NCBI GenBank assembly: GCA_964577175.1
Contig: CAZNYC010000008.1
Span: forward strand, 1-54,023
Source of the DNA: BS750m-G62 sp964577175
GTDB lineage: Bacteria > Planctomycetota > Phycisphaerae > FEN-1346
Direction: 5' to 3'
Length of the DNA: 54,023 nt
A program made the translations under genes and the position numbers. Within the stretch, counting starts at the first letter, position 1; every line of letters starts with the position of its first letter. Positions 31,023 through 39,529 of the stretch are shown here, piece after piece. The notes beneath the pieces were generated by a model. It worked only from the letters and a program-made list of their open reading frames with translations. It was not told the DNA's origin and searched no databases.

Positions 31023-32267
31023 TCAATGACCTTCTTCCGGCATGAGGTATTCCGCCAACAGCCGACCCACGACTTGCTTGCCGCGGCTGTTGGCGTGGAT
31101 CGGATCGCGGAGGAACCAGTCCTGGGTTTGGCAGGAGTAGAGCATACACTCGTCCCACGCGGCACGTAGGTCAAAGAACTCGACCTCCTCCTCCTTCGCC
31201 ATCCGGCCGATCTTGCGGGCGAATTCCGCGACGTCGTCCAGTCTTTCGCCAAGGGACTTCTGCGCGCTGCCGTGCAAGTAGCCTTGCTCCGGTAGATGTC
31301 TGGGCGTGATCGCTCCGGTGAGCACGAGGATCTCGCAATCCGATTTGGCCTTCACCTGCCGAATGACGCTGCGCACGGCTTGAACGTCGTAGCCGTGGCT
31401 GATCCCGGCGACGATCAGCAGGTCGGGACGGTAACGCAGCACATAGGCCTCGACGCGGTTGTCGTCTTGGTAGTACTGACATCCGGTGCCGCCACGAACA
31501 GACGTAATCACACGGAGCCTGGCTTGCGGGTAGCGGCGGCGTATCAGTGTTTCGTAGAGACTGTTCGAGGTATCGTTACAGATGCTGTCGCCCAGCATGA
31601 CGATGCGCAGTCTCCCCCCGCGGCGAAGCGTGGCCATCGTATTCGGCAGCCGCTCGCCGCGTCGCTCCGGCGGCTGAAAACGGACGACCGGGGCCGTCGC
31701 CGCGACGCGGTCACACCATGCGGCTGCCTCGCGCCAGCCGATCCGTTGAATTGCGACATCGTCGATCGCCAGCGGCGACGGCCGCCCGTGAAAACGGACA
31801 ACCATCGTGGCCGAATCCGCCGGCGAGCGGAGGCAGCCGTCTTGAATCGTCCATTCGGCGGCCTTATAGACGGTGTCGTAGTTGTCCGCCACGAGCGGCT
31901 CCCCTTCGCCATCGAAGAATTGGACGGACCAGTAGTTGCCGCCGTCTCCCTTCCTGGTGAAGCGCACGCGATAGTAGCGCAATGCCTGCACGGCGACCGG
32001 CGGCGACTGCCAGTAGCCCCGGCGAATGAGCAAGTAATGATTCCGTTCTCCCTCGTCGCTCTTTTCCCATGCCCCCTCGAAGCCCGCGTCGCCGACGGCC
32101 CCGAGCCTCCAACCGGCGACCGTGGGGGTCGTTTCCAGGTCGTTGTCCAGCAGAATGTCGCCGGCGAAGGCCGGCTGTTCGGGAGCATTCGAAATGCAGG
32201 CCAGGATCGCCGTAATCATCAGGATGAAGTAGCCGCGTCGTGGCCGGCGTCCCGCGTTTGTCGTCAT
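31023..32267 (-). CDS. Secreted SGNH/GDSL-type esterase
   Basis: A 414-residue exported protein (signal peptide about 1-35; an alternative start at ATG 32219 would shorten the leader). Residues about 37-185 form a jelly-roll carbohydrate-binding-like domain (GWRLGAVGDAGFEGAWEK, YYRVRFTRKGDGGNYWSVQF). The SGNH domain follows: block I MLGDSICND (Ser about 228), block II near VRGGTGCQYY, block III AGISHGYD, block V LRDPIHAN (Asp about 388, His about 391). Such enzymes often remove acetyl or acyl groups from polysaccharides. It sits between the FecR anti-sigma gene (34 bp gap) and the DUF6259 glycosidase (30 bp gap), supporting joint action on one glycan. A scar of a paralogue's last codons is found at 6517-6614. 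Confidence 0.82.
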   Translation of the reverse strand: MTTNAGRRPRRGYFILMITAILACISNAPEQPAFAGDILLDNDLETTPTVAGWRLGAVGDAGFEGAWEKSDEGERNHYLLIRRGYWQSPPVAVQALRYYRVRFTRKGDGGNYWSVQFFDGEGEPLVADNYDTVYKAAEWTIQDGCLRSPADSATMVVRFHGRPSPLAIDDVAIQRIGWREAAAWCDRVAATAPVVRFQPPERRGERLPNTMATLRRGGRLRIVMLGDSICNDTSNSLYETLIRRRYPQARLRVITSVRGGTGCQYYQDDNRVEAYVLRYRPDLLIVAGISHGYDVQAVRSVIRQVKAKSDCEILVLTGAITPRHLPEQGYLHGSAQKSLGERLDDVAEFARKIGRMAKEEEVEFFDLRAAWDECMLYSCQTQDWFLRDPIHANSRGKQVVGRLLAEYLMPEEGH

Positions 32268-32301
32268 CGCGCCGTCCTCTCAGGTAATAAACCGCCAAGG
32301 T

Positions 32302-34011
32302 TCAATGCCATTCGAACGCGGTCTCTTGGACCGTGCCGGCCGGCAGATCCCCTGCAGGATGGAAGACCGCTTTACCCCAGGTGGCTGCGCGGACGAACAC
32401 CCATCGTCCCATTCCCTTTTCCGGCGCCGTTTCTTTCGCGTCGACGATTTCGATCAAGTGTCCTCGCCACGTCCGCCCGCCCGGGTCGCTCCAATGGACG
32501 GACCAAGCGGCCGCCAGTTCGTCGCCCGCGCGCGGTGGGTCTTCGGCGGCGGCCAACACGTCCCAATCAACGGCGTACTCGATCGTATAGCCCCGGCCGT
32601 CGTCGTCGCGGCGAAACGCCCCGCGATAGCCCGGCGGGTTGACGGCCCTCGGCTCGGAGTCCATTCCATATTCGACGTAGAGGCACGGCTGCTGTTCGGG
32701 CTCGAATCGCCACATCGTCAGGTGAACCAGTCGATCGTTTCGATCCTCCGGCCCCAACGGACGGTCTTCCAGACGGGCACCGTCGTCACTGACCGCGGCA
32801 AGCGGCCGCGCCAGGCGCCGATCCGTCGAGATCCGCACTTGCACGCCGCCGCCGCGCCAGCCTCTTTCCGGTTCGACGCGGGGATCGATCCTGTTACATA
32901 GAGGCGACGGATCGCCCACGTGGGCCGAAATGTAGAGCCGGCGGTCGTCGTACATCATCGCCGCTTCAACGTAGTAGTTGCCACCGTACGGCTCGTAACA
33001 CGCGCTGCGGAACATGCCGCTTGCGTCCCAGTCGGACAGATCCCCGTCGATCGTCACATCCGGCGGTGCGGGCACGATGTGGACCGTATCGAAGCGGGGT
33101 TGATTGTAGGGGCGGTTCGGCGAGCCGCCGCGCTCGTCCGGTATGGGCAGCCGTCGCACGAACCGCTGCGGCACGAAATCCAGTTCTCGCGGCTGCGACC
33201 CGTTTTCGCTTGCGATCTTCCAGGCCCGGCCGGCCTTTAGGTGACGGTTCGTAGCCGAGCCGCCGGCCTTTGACTCATAGGTGGCGATCACCTCCCCATC
33301 GAATACCTGCACGACCGTCGCCCCCGATACCCCGACTTCGACGCCGAATTCCGTGCCCACATCGAGCACGCTGGCCCGCTTCGTCTCGACGACGAAGCCG
33401 GCTGCGTCACCACCGGCGCGGGCGACAAGCCGGCCCGCGCGCAGGAACGCCCGCTCCGGCCCCAACAACTCCAGCCGGGCAGGGCCTTCCAGCAGTACCA
33501 CGGCGCCTCCGGACAGCTCGAATTCGACGAAGCCCTCCAACAAATGCAACTGACTGCTCGGCAGGGCATCTCCGACCTGCGGCGACGGGCCCGTGTCCGA
33601 CCAGCGGGCAGCCGCCGTATCGGTCAAGCGTGCGATCCGGGATGCCATCGCGGAGTCCCGCCGATCCTGCCACGGCTTCCAGACTACCGCGGCGAGGACG
33701 CTCGCCACGATCATCGCCAACGCCGCTGCGGCCGCGACCCAGCGTCGGCTGTGCCGCCGGGCCCGCCGTTGCGGAGGTCTTACTGCCCGCGGCGCGGTCG
33801 ACGTGTCCGGCAAGCCGCCTCGCAGCTCCCAATGCAACTGGGCGTGGACGTTGAGGTACGAAAGGTACACCCCTTGGGCTTGCGGGTTGTCCCGGAGCAG
33901 CGCGTCCAGCCGGTCCCGCTGTTCGCCGGTCATCGTGTCCGAGCAGAGGGCATCGAGCAGTTCGCGCAGTTCCGCCATCTCTTCATGGGACAATTGGGGG
34001 CCTTCGTTCAT
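32302..34011 (-). CDS. FecR-type anti-sigma/regulator fused to a CBM9-like domain
   Basis: A 569-residue membrane protein starting at ATG 34011, which overlaps the sigma-factor stop (ATGA). Residues 1-60 form the helical anti-sigma-like N-terminus (ELRELLDALCSDTMTGEQRD). A basic stretch (HSRRW) precedes one membrane helix (about 91-111). The FecR domain covers about 150-270 (LLEGFVEFELSGGAVVLLEG, SVLDVGTEFGVEV, VFDGEVIATY). The C-terminal part (about 315-560) is CBM9-like (PPDVTIDGDLSDWDASGMF; GRGYTIEYAVDWDVLAAAE). Predicted topology puts FecR and the CBM9-like part outside the membrane and the N-terminus in contact with the sigma factor. A glycan sensor directly fused to the anti-sigma factor is the obvious hypothesis. 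Confidence 0.85.
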   Translation of the reverse strand: MNEGPQLSHEEMAELRELLDALCSDTMTGEQRDRLDALLRDNPQAQGVYLSYLNVHAQLHWELRGGLPDTSTAPRAVRPPQRRARRHSRRWVAAAAALAMIVASVLAAVVWKPWQDRRDSAMASRIARLTDTAAARWSDTGPSPQVGDALPSSQLHLLEGFVEFELSGGAVVLLEGPARLELLGPERAFLRAGRLVARAGGDAAGFVVETKRASVLDVGTEFGVEVGVSGATVVQVFDGEVIATYESKAGGSATNRHLKAGRAWKIASENGSQPRELDFVPQRFVRRLPIPDERGGSPNRPYNQPRFDTVHIVPAPPDVTIDGDLSDWDASGMFRSACYEPYGGNYYVEAAMMYDDRRLYISAHVGDPSPLCNRIDPRVEPERGWRGGGVQVRISTDRRLARPLAAVSDDGARLEDRPLGPEDRNDRLVHLTMWRFEPEQQPCLYVEYGMDSEPRAVNPPGYRGAFRRDDDGRGYTIEYAVDWDVLAAAEDPPRAGDELAAAWSVHWSDPGGRTWRGHLIEIVDAKETAPEKGMGRWVFVRAATWGKAVFHPAGDLPAGTVQETAFEWH

Positions 34012-34532
34012 GTCTCGGCTCCCGTCGCTACGGTTCGGGTAACGCAATCGTGAAGGGCCTCACGTATCTTCCGCAGGGCCTTGTAAAGCACGTGGACGCT
34101 TCGCCCCTCGTCTTGAGCGACCGCCTTGATCGTCTGCTCGCCACTGTAACACCGCTCGATGAGCCTCCGCTGCCGGCCAGGCAGCCGACTCAGGCAATGG
34201 GCCAAGGCCTGCCGCTGCTCGTCGAGCAGGTCCTCCTTCTCCAGGTGCAACTGGGCCAGTTGGTCGAGGGTCTCTTCGCTGAGCCGGATCTGCTGATTCT
34301 GCTTCTTTCGCAAGAAGTTCCTGACATGGTTGTGGGCGATGCCGCACGCCCAGCGGACGAAATCCCGCTCAGGATCGAACCGGTCCCAGTTCTTCCATAG
34401 GGTGAGGCTCGTCTGCTGGAACAACTCCTCCGCGTCCGCCCGATTGGGGATCAGGGTGAGGATGAAACGGTAGACCCGGTTCTGGTTGGGGACAAACAAC
34501 TCAGCAAAGTGATTGTGCCGTTCTCGATCCAT
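34008..34532 (-). CDS. ECF-type sigma-70 factor (Rhodopirellula/Verrucomicrobium family)
   Basis: A 174-residue sigma factor with region 2 (about 15-78: YRFILTLIPNRADAEELFQQ, then LTLWKNWDRFDP, FVRWACGIAHNHVRNFLRK) and region 4 (about 110-165: CLSRLPGRQRRLIERCYSGE, TIKAVAQDEGRSVHVLYKAL). There is no region 3 or extension. The DERERHN-like start and the LFVPNQNRVYRFILTL sequence match the small sigma factors common in planctomycetes and verrucomicrobia. Its stop overlaps the FecR/CBM9 gene by 4 bases. The candidate promoter block at 34595-34697 lies just upstream, so autoregulation is plausible. It heads an operon of a regulator pair, an esterase and a glycosidase. Confidence 0.92.
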   Translation of the reverse strand: MDRERHNHFAELFVPNQNRVYRFILTLIPNRADAEELFQQTSLTLWKNWDRFDPERDFVRWACGIAHNHVRNFLRKKQNQQIRLSEETLDQLAQLHLEKEDLLDEQRQALAHCLSRLPGRQRRLIERCYSGEQTIKAVAQDEGRSVHVLYKALRKIREALHDCVTRTVATGAET

Positions 34533-34594
34533 AAGACTCCCAGTGTGGACGATGCGAGAGAGGCTCGTGAGCGCGGACCGGACACAAGCGTCTC

Positions 34595-34697
34595 CCTAAT
34601 ATTGTATTGTCGCGACAGGCGATATTTCGCCGGGCCGGCCATGCCATCCCGGGCCCGCAACGGGTAAGGGCCGGCTGAATCCTCGGCTGTGAGACAA
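34595..34697 (-). promoter_or_regulatory. Conserved two-part block, copy B (candidate ECF-operon promoter)
   Basis: Part 1 is 34595-34631 and part 2 is 34669-34697; each has a close match in copy A at 6796-6866, but the spacer is 37 rather than 5 bp. Part 1 contains a hairpin GGCGA-TATT-TCGCC and a palindrome TGTCGCGACA. On the minus strand it ends in ACAATACAATATTAG, with a TACAAT -10-like hexamer about 65 bp before the sigma-factor ATG. Function inferred from position and conservation only. Confidence 0.6.
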
Positions 34698-34790
34698 CAC
34701 CATCATAGACTGACAGCGTCTGTCTGTCGCCGGATCTTCCTTCCGTCCGCCGCGCCCCGCCCGTATAGTCGTCCGGCTAGCACTACAACC

Positions 34791-34887
34791 CTAACTCGTG
34801 CGCGGCGGGTCTCCGCACCCGCCGCGCAGGCCTGGAAAGGGCCTTTCGAGCGCGGTGGTTCCGGAGACCCGCCGCCCTCACGTTAGC
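34791..34887. repeat. MITE-like hairpin element upstream of the beta-helix gene
   Basis: The ends are imperfect inverted repeats: CTAACTCGTG plus CGGCGGGTCTCC (34803-34814) on the left and GGAGACCCGCCG (34863-34874) plus CACGTTAG on the right; the 12-bp core is perfect. The left part can alternatively fold with 34817-34827 (GCGCGGCGGGT with ACCCGCCGCGC, loop CTCCGC). The two folds are mutually exclusive. The element ends 30 bp before the start codon of the beta-helix gene. It could be a non-autonomous insertion or a leader structure. Confidence 0.6.
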
Positions 34888-34916
34888 GTTATCGTGCCAG
34901 AAGGAGGACCCGTCCG

Positions 34917-37160
34917 ATGCGTCATGCCCTCACTCTCTTGCCGACCGTTCTGGCCCTCGCCCTCGTCGCGGTCCTGCCGCTTCACGGGGCGCCGCGGCCG
35001 TCCGCGACGCTGAACGTGGCCCCCGACGGCTCGGACGCGGCGGACGGCTCGTCGGCGCGGCCGTTCGCCACCCCGGCCCGTGCCCGCGACGCCGTCCGGC
35101 GCCTGCGCCGGGACCGCCCCGAGGTCGGCGACGTCACGGTCCGCCTGCGCGGCGGGACGTACCGGCTGGCGGAGACGCTCGTCTTCGGCCTGTCGGACTC
35201 GGCCCCGGACGGGCACACGACGACGTTCGCCGCCGCGGCGGGCGAGCGGGCGATCCTCTCCGCCGGCGTGCCGATCACGGACTGGCGCCCGGCCGAGGAC
35301 CTGCCGGCGTGCGTGCCGCCGAAGGCCGCCCGGCACATCCGCGTGGCGACGCTGCCGCCGGACCTCCCGCCGTTCCACACGCTGTACGACGCGGCGGGCC
35401 GCCTGCCGCGGGCCGTCGCGAAAGGTTTCACGCCGCGGGCGAAGGACAAGCAGGGCCGCCCCGGCGACCGGTCGCGGATGCCCGCCGGTCCGGACGTGCT
35501 CCGCCTGCTCCAGACGGGCGGCGACGCCGCCGTCACCATCGCCCCGCAGAACCCGTGGGTCCGCAACGTCCTGCCCGTCGATCGGGTGGACTCAGGCGCC
35601 GGCGCCGTCCACACGGCCGTGCCGGGCACGTACCCGCTCCGGCCGCTGCGGTGGGGGGCGTCGCATTTCACGGAAGGGACGCTGTGGGTGGAGAACGTCC
35701 TGGGGGCCCTGGACGCCCCCGGCGAGTGGGTCCTCGACCACGAGGCCCGGCGGCTGTACCTCTGGCCGAGGGACGGCCAGCCGAAGGGCGTCGAGGCGCC
35801 CGCCCTGACGGAGATGATCCGTATCGAGGGCGACATCGATTACGAGGGCCCGCGCGACGAGCCCGTCCGGGGCCTCGTGCTGTGCGGCCTGACGGTCACG
35901 CACACGGACCGGCGCCCCATGCCGGCGGACCACCGGGGCCGGGGCATCCAGCACGACTGGGAACTCTTCGACGCGCCGACCGCCGCCGTCCGCCTCCGCG
36001 GGGCCGAGCGGTGCGTCCTGGAGCACTGCCGCCTGGCCCACGTGGGCGGGACGGCCGTCCGCCTCGACCTCCACGCCCGCCGCAACCGCATCAGCCATTG
36101 CCTCGTCGAACACACCGGCCAGGTGGGCATCCTGCTCGCCGGCTACGGCCCCGGCACGAAGGACGTCAATCGCGAGAACGTCGTCCACAACAACCACATT
36201 CACGACGTGGGGGAGATCGTGGCCCACTGCCCCGCCCTGTTCCTGTGGCAGAGCGGCCACAACGCGGTCACCCACAACCGCATCCACAGGACGCCGTACT
36301 CGGCGGTGGTCCTGAGCGGGCGCATCGCCCTCGACCGCCGCGGGCGGGGCGAGTGTTCGAAGACCGTCCGCTGGCACGAGTTGCCCGACGGCATCCGCAT
36401 GCGCGAGACGTACGATTCCTGGAAAGAGCGCGAGCCGTTCCTCCACGGCCGGGGGAACCGCCTCGTCCGCAACGACCTGAGCGACGTGATGCGCCAACTC
36501 GGCGACGGCAACTGCATCTACGTGTCCGGGGCGGGCGGGGGCAACGTCCTCCGCGAGAACTACTGCCACGACGTCCTCGACACCACCCGCCTCATCGCCG
36601 CCATCCGCTGCGACGACGACCAGCACGAGACCTTGATCCAGCGCAACGTCATTCATCGATGCGTCGGCGACGGCCTGGTGAGCAAGGGACGCAACACCAT
36701 CCGCAACAACCTCTTCGCGGACCTGCGGGTCGAGACGCCCGACGGCCGGGCGGCCCTGCACCAGCGCGGCCACGTCGTCCTGGTGTGGGGCGAGGTGGCC
36801 GAGTCGCGCATCGAGCGGAACGTCGTCCTGGCCCTCGACCCGCGCCTGAAGGTGAACACGGACGGGTACTTCCCCAGGCGGGGCCTGGCGCTGCTGAAGG
36901 ACTGCCGCGTGGACCACAACGTCTACTTCTGCCCGAAGGACGCGGGCTGGGCGGACGCGTACCTGGCGAAGCAGCGGGCCGAGGCCAACGAGCAGCACAG
37001 CATCCAGGCGGACCCGCGGTTCCGCGACCCGGCGGCGGGGGACTTCCGGTTCCGCGACGGGTCGCCGGCGGCGGCGATGGGCATCGAGGGCGTCCACATC
37101 GCGGAGGTGGCCGGACCGAAGGAACCGATCTTCGCGCCGGAGGCGGCGAGCGCCCGCTGA
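34917..37160 (+). CDS. Secreted right-handed beta-helix protein (pectate-lyase-like fold)
   Basis: A 747-residue protein from ATG 34917 behind AAGGAGGA. Signal peptide about 1-25. The start of the mature protein (LNVAPDGSDAADGSSARPFA) is the usual opening of planctomycete parallel beta-helix proteins. A beta-sandwich insert follows (about 90-290). The helix itself is at about 310-700, seen as repeated rungs such as LEHCRLAHVGGTAVRL, NRISHCLVEHTGQVGILLAG, VHNNHIHDVGEIVAHC, NRIHRTPYSAVVLSG and RNNLFADLRV. These proteins are putative polysaccharide lyases or glycosidases. I cannot assign a CAZy family or catalytic residues. The codon third positions are markedly more G/C-rich than in genes to the left. 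Confidence 0.82.
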   Translation: MRHALTLLPTVLALALVAVLPLHGAPRPSATLNVAPDGSDAADGSSARPFATPARARDAVRRLRRDRPEVGDVTVRLRGGTYRLAETLVFGLSDSAPDGHTTTFAAAAGERAILSAGVPITDWRPAEDLPACVPPKAARHIRVATLPPDLPPFHTLYDAAGRLPRAVAKGFTPRAKDKQGRPGDRSRMPAGPDVLRLLQTGGDAAVTIAPQNPWVRNVLPVDRVDSGAGAVHTAVPGTYPLRPLRWGASHFTEGTLWVENVLGALDAPGEWVLDHEARRLYLWPRDGQPKGVEAPALTEMIRIEGDIDYEGPRDEPVRGLVLCGLTVTHTDRRPMPADHRGRGIQHDWELFDAPTAAVRLRGAERCVLEHCRLAHVGGTAVRLDLHARRNRISHCLVEHTGQVGILLAGYGPGTKDVNRENVVHNNHIHDVGEIVAHCPALFLWQSGHNAVTHNRIHRTPYSAVVLSGRIALDRRGRGECSKTVRWHELPDGIRMRETYDSWKEREPFLHGRGNRLVRNDLSDVMRQLGDGNCIYVSGAGGGNVLRENYCHDVLDTTRLIAAIRCDDDQHETLIQRNVIHRCVGDGLVSKGRNTIRNNLFADLRVETPDGRAALHQRGHVVLVWGEVAESRIERNVVLALDPRLKVNTDGYFPRRGLALLKDCRVDHNVYFCPKDAGWADAYLAKQRAEANEQHSIQADPRFRDPAAGDFRFRDGSPAAAMGIEGVHIAEVAGPKEPIFAPEAASAR

Positions 37161-37169
37161 GCGCTATCT

Positions 37170-37354
37170 CGGGGGCGGCCCGGCTCTATCTATACGAGAG
37201 TGCCGGATGGGCGCCTTTCTATTCAGCGTGGCCGCGTCATGAGTGGGTCAGAGCCGTGGCCGATGCGGGGTATCCGTTTTACGTCGTCAGCGAAAAAGGC
37301 AATACCGGGGAGGTCGGTCTGGGCACCAGTTACGGAGAGGGGGCCTCGGGGTGA
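37170..37354 (+). pseudogene. Orphan coding-like fragment of unknown family
   Basis: One plus frame without an ATG reads ARLYLYESAGWAPFYSAWPR, then HEWVRAVADAGYPFYVVSEK, then a short Gly-rich end and TGA at 37352-37354. Its composition looks like real protein and is less G/C-rich than its neighbours. It is probably a displaced C-terminal piece of a deleted gene. I do not recognise the family. Confidence 0.3.
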
Positions 37355-37399
37355 CAGCCGGATGCAATGAGGCCGTTCCTGTGCCCTGAATCGGCAGCC

Positions 37400-39328
37400 T
37401 CACCTGCTCCGCCCGCGGCGGGTGGCCACGAGGAGCAGCGCCGCCGCGACGAGCAGCAGCAGGGCGGCGCCCGGCCAACCCGGCGGGCCGCCGGCCAGGT
37501 CCACGTCCAGGGGGTTTTCCCCCTCAGCGATCACGATCGGTACGGCGAGCAGGATGCCGAGCAGGGCCTCGCCCGTAATGAGTCCGGCGGCAAACAGGAC
37601 GCCGCCCCCGACGCCGGTCTCGGCCGCCCCGTCGCCGTGGCGACGGCGTGCCGCGGCCCAGGCGATGAGGCCGCCCGCCAGGATCGCCACGCCCAGTTCC
37701 AGCGGCAGATACAGGCCGACCGCGACGGCCAGCACGGGCGTGCGGAACCGGCTCCGGCGCCGCTCGAGCACGAGGTCGAGCACGATGACCGCGACAGCCA
37801 GCGCCATCCCCACCGCCATCATGGGCCACGGCAGATCGCGGGCGAAGACGCCCTTGGCCACCGACGCCATCAGCGTCGCCTGCGGTGCGGGCAGGGGGTC
37901 GGGGTGCGCCGCCGTCGCCTCCCCGATGCCGTAGGCGTGAAGCAGGAGCGAGAGGATCGGCGCGACCACGAACGCGGCCGCCAGCACCCCCACCGCCTGC
38001 ATGACCTGCTGCTTCCACGGCGTGGCGCCGACGAGGTGGCCGGTCTTCAGGTCCTGGAGGTTGTCGCCCCCGATGGCCGCGCCGCAGCACACCACCGCCC
38101 CGATGAGGATGGCGGCCGCCGGCCCGGTTGCGCTGCCCGTGCCGAGTGCCAGCAGCAGGAGCGCCGAGACGAGGATGGTGGCAATCGTCACGCCGGAGAC
38201 GGGGTTGTTCGACGAGCCCACCAGCCCCGCCATGTACGATGCCACCGCCGAGAACAGGAACCCCGCCACCAGCATCACGGCCGCCATGAAGGCCGAGACG
38301 GCCACGTCGCCCGTCACGTGCCGGAACACGAAGAAGAGCGGCACGACCGACGCCGCCAGCACGACGCCGACCCACTGCAGGGGGGCGTCGCGTTCGGTCC
38401 GCGGCACGGTGCTCGCGCCGTCGAGCCGCACCTGCCGGTACGCCTCCAGACCGGACCCGATACCGCGGAGGAGGCTGGGCCACAGGCGCACGATGGCCCA
38501 CAGTCCGCCCACGACCATCGCTCCCACGCCGATGTACCGCGTCCGGGTGGACCAGAGGTCCCAGGCGGCCTCGGCGGCCGGGCCGTCGGCGTGCGCGGCT
38601 CCGCCGGAGACGGAGAGGATCGGGATGGCCACCCACCAGTTCAGCGCCCCGCCCAGGAACACCAGGACGGCGATGTTCAGGCCGACGATGTATCCGACGC
38701 CCACGAGTGCCGGCGCCAGGCTCGTGCCGGCGTAGGCGAGGCCGTTGCCGACGCGGCCGGCGACCTCGAACGTCCCCGCCCAGAGGCGGAGGCCCGTCTG
38801 TCCGAACTTGTACGCCGCGCCGAGCACGCCGCCCGCCACGAGCGGCCGGACGTCCGCCCCGCCGCGGTGGGCGACCTCCAGCACGCGGGCCGTGGCCACG
38901 CCCTCCGGGAACGCGAGTTTCGATTCCACGATGAGCGCCCGCCTGAGCGGCACGGTGAAGAGGACCCCCAGCAGCCCGCCCAGGCCGGCGATGATCGTGG
39001 TGGTCCAGTAGTCGAAGCCGGTCCAGGTCCTGAGGATCACGAGGGCGGGGAAGGTGAAGATGACGCCGGCGGCGAGCGACTCGCCCGCCGACGCCGCCGT
39101 CTGCACGATGTTGTTCTCCAGGATGTTCGACCGGCGGAAGAGGCGGAGGACGGCCATCGAGACGACGGCCGCCGGGATCGACGCCGATACGGTCATCCCC
39201 GCCAGCAGGCCCAGGTACGCGTTCGCCCCGGCCAGCAGGACCGAGAGCGCGACGCCGAGGATCACGGCCTTGACGGTGATCTCGGGCAGGCTCGCCCCGC
39301 CGTCGCGCTGCGCCACGCCGTTGGTCAT
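37400..39328 (-). CDS. OPT-family oligopeptide/metal-chelate transporter
   Basis: A 642-residue polytopic membrane protein from ATG 39328, with GGAGGAA 5-6 bases upstream; the longer frame upstream is a shadow. It has about fourteen to sixteen hydrophobic segments. Family motifs include EITVKAVILGVALSVLLAGA, NAYLGLLAGMTVSASIPAAV, NILENNIVQTAASAGES, FPEGVATARVLEV and QDLKTGHLVGATPWKQQ. The last is characteristic of bacterial OPT proteins. Predicted function: import of small peptides or peptide-like chelates across the inner membrane. It is transcribed divergently from the Tat-exported TIM-barrel gene, across a 201-bp gap, and has no obvious operon partner. Confidence 0.92.
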   Translation of the reverse strand: MTNGVAQRDGGASLPEITVKAVILGVALSVLLAGANAYLGLLAGMTVSASIPAAVVSMAVLRLFRRSNILENNIVQTAASAGESLAAGVIFTFPALVILRTWTGFDYWTTTIIAGLGGLLGVLFTVPLRRALIVESKLAFPEGVATARVLEVAHRGGADVRPLVAGGVLGAAYKFGQTGLRLWAGTFEVAGRVGNGLAYAGTSLAPALVGVGYIVGLNIAVLVFLGGALNWWVAIPILSVSGGAAHADGPAAEAAWDLWSTRTRYIGVGAMVVGGLWAIVRLWPSLLRGIGSGLEAYRQVRLDGASTVPRTERDAPLQWVGVVLAASVVPLFFVFRHVTGDVAVSAFMAAVMLVAGFLFSAVASYMAGLVGSSNNPVSGVTIATILVSALLLLALGTGSATGPAAAILIGAVVCCGAAIGGDNLQDLKTGHLVGATPWKQQVMQAVGVLAAAFVVAPILSLLLHAYGIGEATAAHPDPLPAPQATLMASVAKGVFARDLPWPMMAVGMALAVAVIVLDLVLERRRSRFRTPVLAVAVGLYLPLELGVAILAGGLIAWAAARRRHGDGAAETGVGGGVLFAAGLITGEALLGILLAVPIVIAEGENPLDVDLAGGPPGWPGAALLLLVAAALLLVATRRGRSR

Positions 39329-39529
39329 GCGGGTTCCTCCGGCTGGACCGTGCAGGGGCATTGTAATCGGAGCGTGCGCGGCTGCAACGCCTGTGTGCGG
39401 CAAGAGGCGCCCGGGACGGGGCGGGGGGCCGGGTTGTCGGGCCCCACACTGGACTCTCGCCCCGTGGCCGCTAAGATGGTAAGAAGCGCGGGCCCCGGCC
39501 GGGCCCGCTTTCCGCGGAGGCCTCGAGGC

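Larger units (their letters stand above)
34533..34916. other. Divergent intergenic region with regulatory block and hairpin element
   Basis: This 384-bp region lies between the sigma-factor gene (minus) and a beta-helix gene (plus). It contains the conserved two-part block copy B (34595-34697) and a MITE-like inverted-repeat element (34791-34887). No gene is visible. Base composition rises towards the right. Confidence 0.7.

Noticed and set aside
33245..33275. A GTAGCCGAG string in the FecR/CBM9 gene
   Set aside because: It begins like the REP head but no hairpin or inverted arm follows.
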